This document shows, piece after piece, positions 33,325 to 36,071 of a stretch of 36,071 nucleotides of DNA. Each line of letters begins with the position of its first letter. Positions within the stretch are counted from its first letter, which is position 1. The notes beneath the pieces were generated by a model, which had not been told where the DNA came from, made no database searches, and saw only the letters and a list, made by a program, of their open reading frames with translations. The stretch is from IDS-8 sp035304285 (lineage in GTDB: Bacteria; Pseudomonadota; Gammaproteobacteria; Steroidobacterales; Woeseiaceae), in contig DATGQI010000123.1 in NCBI GenBank assembly GCA_035304285.1, positions 1 through 36,071 on the forward strand, read 5' to 3'. A program made the position numbers and the translations under genes.

Positions 33325-34529
33325 GCCGCAGCTCCCCTGGCCGAATAGCGGGTATTGCGGGCTCCGTGCCCACTCTTAAGGACGCCGACGAGGTTTGCGA
33401 GGCTCGATACGTTGTGAGCCGGAAGAAACAGGTCGACGTGTGGCAGCATCCTGCGAATGCCGGCCGCTTTCGCTTCAAAACCCGCGTACCGCAGCACCGG
33501 GTTCAGCCAGATCAGGCGGCGGCAGGAGGTCTTGAGCCTTTGCATCTGGAAGCCGAGATCCGTTTCCGTGTCTCGTTCCAGTCCATCGCTCAGCAGGACG
33601 ACGGTCGCGTTCTGCGCCAGCACCCTGCGGCCCCAGTCCTTGTTGAAGCGCGCCAGGGACTCACCGATGCGCGTTCCGCCGTCCCAATCCCGCACATCTG
33701 CGGCAACGCACGAAAGGGCGCGATCGGCATCGGGATCACGCATGCGCCGGCTGATGTTCGTCAGCCGCGTGCCAAAGACGAAGCTGTGAACCGTGCAGCC
33801 GGTAGTGCCGAGTGCATGCGCGAAATGCAGGAACATCCTCGAGTAGTGGCTCATCGAGCCGGAGATATCGCAGAGCAGGACCACCACCGGCGGTCGCTCC
33901 GTCCGGCGCTTGAGACTGAGTTCAATCAGCTGTCCGTTGTTGCGCATCATGTTGTGCATAGACCTACGCAGGTCGTATCGACTCCCGTGGCTGCCGGACC
34001 TGAATCTCCTCGAGGCGGTTTTCTCACAAAGCGTGATTTCCTCGCGCAGCAATTCCTTCACTGCGCTCTGCTCCGCCAGAGACATTTCCTCGAAATCCTT
34101 CTGCCTCAGCACTTCGCGATGCGACCAGGTAGCGGTCCTGTCCGCCTCGACGCGAAGCTCCTCTTCGTTCTCCCTGCTCTCGGGCGACAAGGCTTCCAGC
34201 AGGCGTCGAAGCAGCGTCTCCTTCTCCGCCTGCGCCTGCTCGGGCACCGATCCGGAAAGCAGCGTCCCCATCATCTTCTCCAACAGGCGCTGGTTGTGGA
34301 AGAACACATGGAATGCCTGGTCGAACAGGCGAAAGTGCCGCGGATCACTCGCCAACACCGAGCGCAGCGCCTGCCGGAGATCCTGTCGCCGCTCCACTCC
34401 AACCGCGGCGACGGCATTGAGCGCATCGATCACCTGCCCGGTTCCGACGGGCAGTCCTGCCCTCCTGAGGGTACGGCAAAACAGCACCAGGTTGCCGGCG
34501 AGCTGGCTGCAGTCATCCTGTGAGCGCAT
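33321..34529 (-). CDS. coxE: VWA-domain CoxE-like protein
   Basis: CoxE with CoxD takes part in assembling the active-site metal cluster of CO dehydrogenase; related MoxR/VWA pairs act as chaperones. The roughly 402-aa protein has an N-terminal helical region and a C-terminal von Willebrand A domain. The MIDAS motif is D221-x-S-x-S (LLCDISGSMSHYSRM), followed by the Thr in GTRLTNISRRMRD and the Asp in VVLLSDGLERD. ATG 34529 touches the coxD stop (TGATG); a TTG one codon earlier is possible. It overlaps xdhC at its 3' end. The specific target enzyme lies outside the window. Confidence 0.9.
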   Translation of the reverse strand: MRSQDDCSQLAGNLVLFCRTLRRAGLPVGTGQVIDALNAVAAVGVERRQDLRQALRSVLASDPRHFRLFDQAFHVFFHNQRLLEKMMGTLLSGSVPEQAQAEKETLLRRLLEALSPESRENEEELRVEADRTATWSHREVLRQKDFEEMSLAEQSAVKELLREEITLCEKTASRRFRSGSHGSRYDLRRSMHNMMRNNGQLIELSLKRRTERPPVVVLLCDISGSMSHYSRMFLHFAHALGTTGCTVHSFVFGTRLTNISRRMRDPDADRALSCVAADVRDWDGGTRIGESLARFNKDWGRRVLAQNATVVLLSDGLERDTETDLGFQMQRLKTSCRRLIWLNPVLRYAGFEAKAAGIRRMLPHVDLFLPAHNVSSLANLVGVLKSGHGARNTRYSARGAAA

Positions 34530-35443
34530 CAATGTCCCACCTGGATCTGCGCGAGCAGCTGAGCCGCTTCGCTGCCTCTTATCTTTGCGATGTCATCCTG
34601 GTACTTCAGCAATAAACCCAGCGTGTCGTCGACGAGGCCCGGTTGCAGCGTAACGGCATCCAGGTGTGCCAGTGCGTTTGCCCAGTCCAGCGTCTCGGCA
34701 ATGCCGGGACGCTTGAATAAATCCTGTTTCCTCAACTCTTGGACAAAGCCAATGAGTTGCCTGCGCAGTTCGGCGGATATCCCCGGAGCCTTGACCTCGA
34801 CGATACGAGTCTCGGTGCCGAAGTCCGGGTATTCGACCCAGTGATAAAGACAGCGCCGCCGCAGGGCATCATGCACCTCCCGGGTGCGATTGGAGGTGAT
34901 GATGACGATCGGCGGCTGTGCGGCCTTGACGGTGCCAAGTTCCGGGATGCTCAGCTGGAAGTCGGAGAGAAGCTCGAGGAGGAATGCCTCGAACGGTTCG
35001 TCGGCCCGATCGAGTTCGTCGATGAGCAGTACCGGCGGTCCTCCGGCGTGGGTTTCGAGGGCGCGAAGCAGCGGCCGGGCTATAAGGTAATCGCGGCCGT
35101 AGATGCTGCTGCCGACGTCTGCGGCCCTGCCTTCCGCTTCCGCCATCCGAATCGCCACCATCTGCCGGGGGTAATTCCACTCATACGCGGCGCTGGCGAG
35201 GTCCAGGCCTTCGTAACATTGCAGGCGGATGAGGTCCCGGCCGAGAGTCCGGGCAAGAACGTTCGCTATTTCCGTTTTACCGACGCCCGCTTCGCCTTCC
35301 AGGAGCAGCGGCCGGCCCATGCGCAGCGCGAGATAAATGACGGTTGCGAGGTCACGGCCGGCAATGTAGTCGCCGCGGCCAAGCAGGTCCTGTACCTGGT
35401 CGAGGTCTTGCGGCAGCGAAACGCCGCCACCGGCGTCAACCAC
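34529..35443 (-). CDS. coxD: MoxR-type AAA+ ATPase, CoxD-like
   Basis: This AAA+ chaperone partners with the VWA protein. In Oligotropha carboxidovorans, CoxD is needed to sulfurate and metallate the CODH active site. The 304-aa protein has Walker A GEAGVGKT at residues 50-57, Walker B VLLIDELDRADEPFEAFLLELL (VLLIDELDRADE plus the following helix), sensor-1 PIVIITSNRTREVHDALRRRC (in part) and YHWVEYPD, a MoxR hallmark. GTG 35443 is the start and overlaps the coxM-like stop by 8 bp. The gene order M-D-E-I matches cox-type maturation blocks. Confidence 0.92.
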   Translation of the reverse strand: MVDAGGGVSLPQDLDQVQDLLGRGDYIAGRDLATVIYLALRMGRPLLLEGEAGVGKTEIANVLARTLGRDLIRLQCYEGLDLASAAYEWNYPRQMVAIRMAEAEGRAADVGSSIYGRDYLIARPLLRALETHAGGPPVLLIDELDRADEPFEAFLLELLSDFQLSIPELGTVKAAQPPIVIITSNRTREVHDALRRRCLYHWVEYPDFGTETRIVEVKAPGISAELRRQLIGFVQELRKQDLFKRPGIAETLDWANALAHLDAVTLQPGLVDDTLGLLLKYQDDIAKIRGSEAAQLLAQIQVGH

Positions 35444-36071
35444 CTAAGCTCTTCACCGCGCGCCTGGCCATGACATTGACGAGGTGCGCCCGGTACTCAG
35501 AGGTCGCATGGATGTCTCCCAACAGGTCGCCGGGCTCAATGTGCAAACCTTCAAGCGCCTCTGCAGAAAAATTCTTGTTCAGTGCGTCTTCGAATGCGGT
35601 GGCGCGGAATCCACAGGGCCCGGCGCCGGTAACGCCGACGCGGATGCCGTTCTCCGTTTCCGCCACCATCACGCCGACCACGGCATAGCGAGAGGCAGGA
35701 TTAGGAAACTTCGCATAGGCCGCTCGACGCGGCTTTGGAAAGCGAATCGCCTGCACGATTTCTTTGGGTTCCAGCGCCGTCTCGAACATGCCCCGGTAGT
35801 AGCTGTCGGCAGCGATTTCCCGCCGGTCAGTCCTGATGACGGCACCGAGCGCGAGTACGGCCGCGGGATAGTCGGAAGCGGGATCGCTGTTGGCGATGGA
35901 GCCGCCCACGGTACCGCGATTCCGCACCTGCGGATCGCCGATCTTGCCGGCGAGCGCGGCCAGTGCCGGTATGGCCGAACGGACCACCTCGTTCCGGGAC
36001 ACATCGGCGTGGTGGACCATCGCGCCTATCTCAATTGCCGGACCTGTATCGGTGACGCCTTTCAGTGCCTC
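35436..36071 (-). CDS. coxM: Molybdenum hydroxylase FAD-binding (medium) subunit, 5' end outside window
   Basis: This is the C-terminal part of the FAD subunit (CoxM/XdhB type) that passes electrons from the Fe-S subunit to acceptors. The frame stays open through the right edge (GPAIEIGAMVHHADV), so the gene is truncated by the window, not by mutation. Hallmarks are VRNRGTVGGSIANSDPASD (FAD-binding), LEPKEIVQAIRFP, RYAVVGVM and TGAGPCGFRATAFED. The catalytic large and Fe-S small subunits are expected beyond 36071. Whether the enzyme is a CO dehydrogenase or another hydroxylase needs the large-subunit active-site loop, which is not here. Confidence 0.92.
   Translation of the reverse strand, partial: EALKGVTDTGPAIEIGAMVHHADVSRNEVVRSAIPALAALAGKIGDPQVRNRGTVGGSIANSDPASDYPAAVLALGAVIRTDRREIAADSYYRGMFETALEPKEIVQAIRFPKPRRAAYAKFPNPASRYAVVGVMVAETENGIRVGVTGAGPCGFRATAFEDALNKNFSAEALEGLHIEPGDLLGDIHATSEYRAHLVNVMARRAVKSLGG

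Overview
The window is about 36 kb of GC-rich bacterial chromosome, densely packed with housekeeping and catabolic genes. The mix of genes suggests an aerobic, heterotrophic gammaproteobacterium: kynA, a Gram-positive-like split PDH E1, a 180-kDa-class NAD-glutamate dehydrogenase, an E. coli-like TesB and Zur, glnS, and a RAYT transposase with REP-like repeats. The lineage below class cannot be fixed from sequence reading alone. No rRNA, tRNA, CRISPR array or prophage was seen.

Layout. (1) 1-907: a small tandem repeat, then kynA (tryptophan 2,3-dioxygenase, minus). (2) 1188-10203 (plus): pdhA-pdhB-pdhC (2-oxoacid dehydrogenase E1 alpha, E1 beta, E2), the giant gdhB, and gpmA. (3) 10204-10888: a gene-free convergent gap packed with palindromic DNA. 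It holds two 117-bp compound hairpin elements sharing an identical 55-bp core in opposite orientation, a third hairpin between them, and three direct repeats. (4) 10889-15029 (minus): a fatty-acyl cluster of tesB, a degenerate SDR, an acyl-CoA ligase, a 58-aa membrane protein and a MaoC-type hydratase. (5) 15257-18928: molybdenum cofactor genes. mocA is on plus; moaE, moaD, mobA, moaC and moaA are on minus, with a long imperfect inverted repeat between mobA and moaD. (6) 19059-23297: a TauE/SafE permease (minus), then a large/small acyl-CoA dehydrogenase pair and a SAM hydroxide adenosyltransferase (DUF62) on plus. (7) 23300-27160: a RAYT transposase bracketed by GGGACATCCA repeats in inverted orientation, glnS and zur (minus), and a second cluster of the same repeats in front of thrS. 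(8) 27210-32243 (plus): thrS, then a 952-aa protein joining two receiver-like domains, one membrane span, a helical periplasmic region and a TonB C-terminal domain. (9) 32230-36071 (minus, running off the window): an overlapping xdhC/coxI-coxE-coxD-coxM block of a molybdenum hydroxylase (CO dehydrogenase/xanthine dehydrogenase family) locus.

How the genes fit together. The Moco genes and the cox-like block are functionally linked: MocA and XdhC-family proteins serve the cytosine-dinucleotide cofactor used by CoxL/XDH-type enzymes, while MobA makes the guanine form. The acyl-CoA genes, PDH complex, KynA and GdhB indicate growth on fatty acids and amino acids.

The most unusual items are the REC-REC-TM-TonB fusion, the paired compound palindromes with compensated arm changes, and the RAYT with its dispersed repeats. 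Domain calls come from reading the sequence against remembered family motifs; no database search was run.
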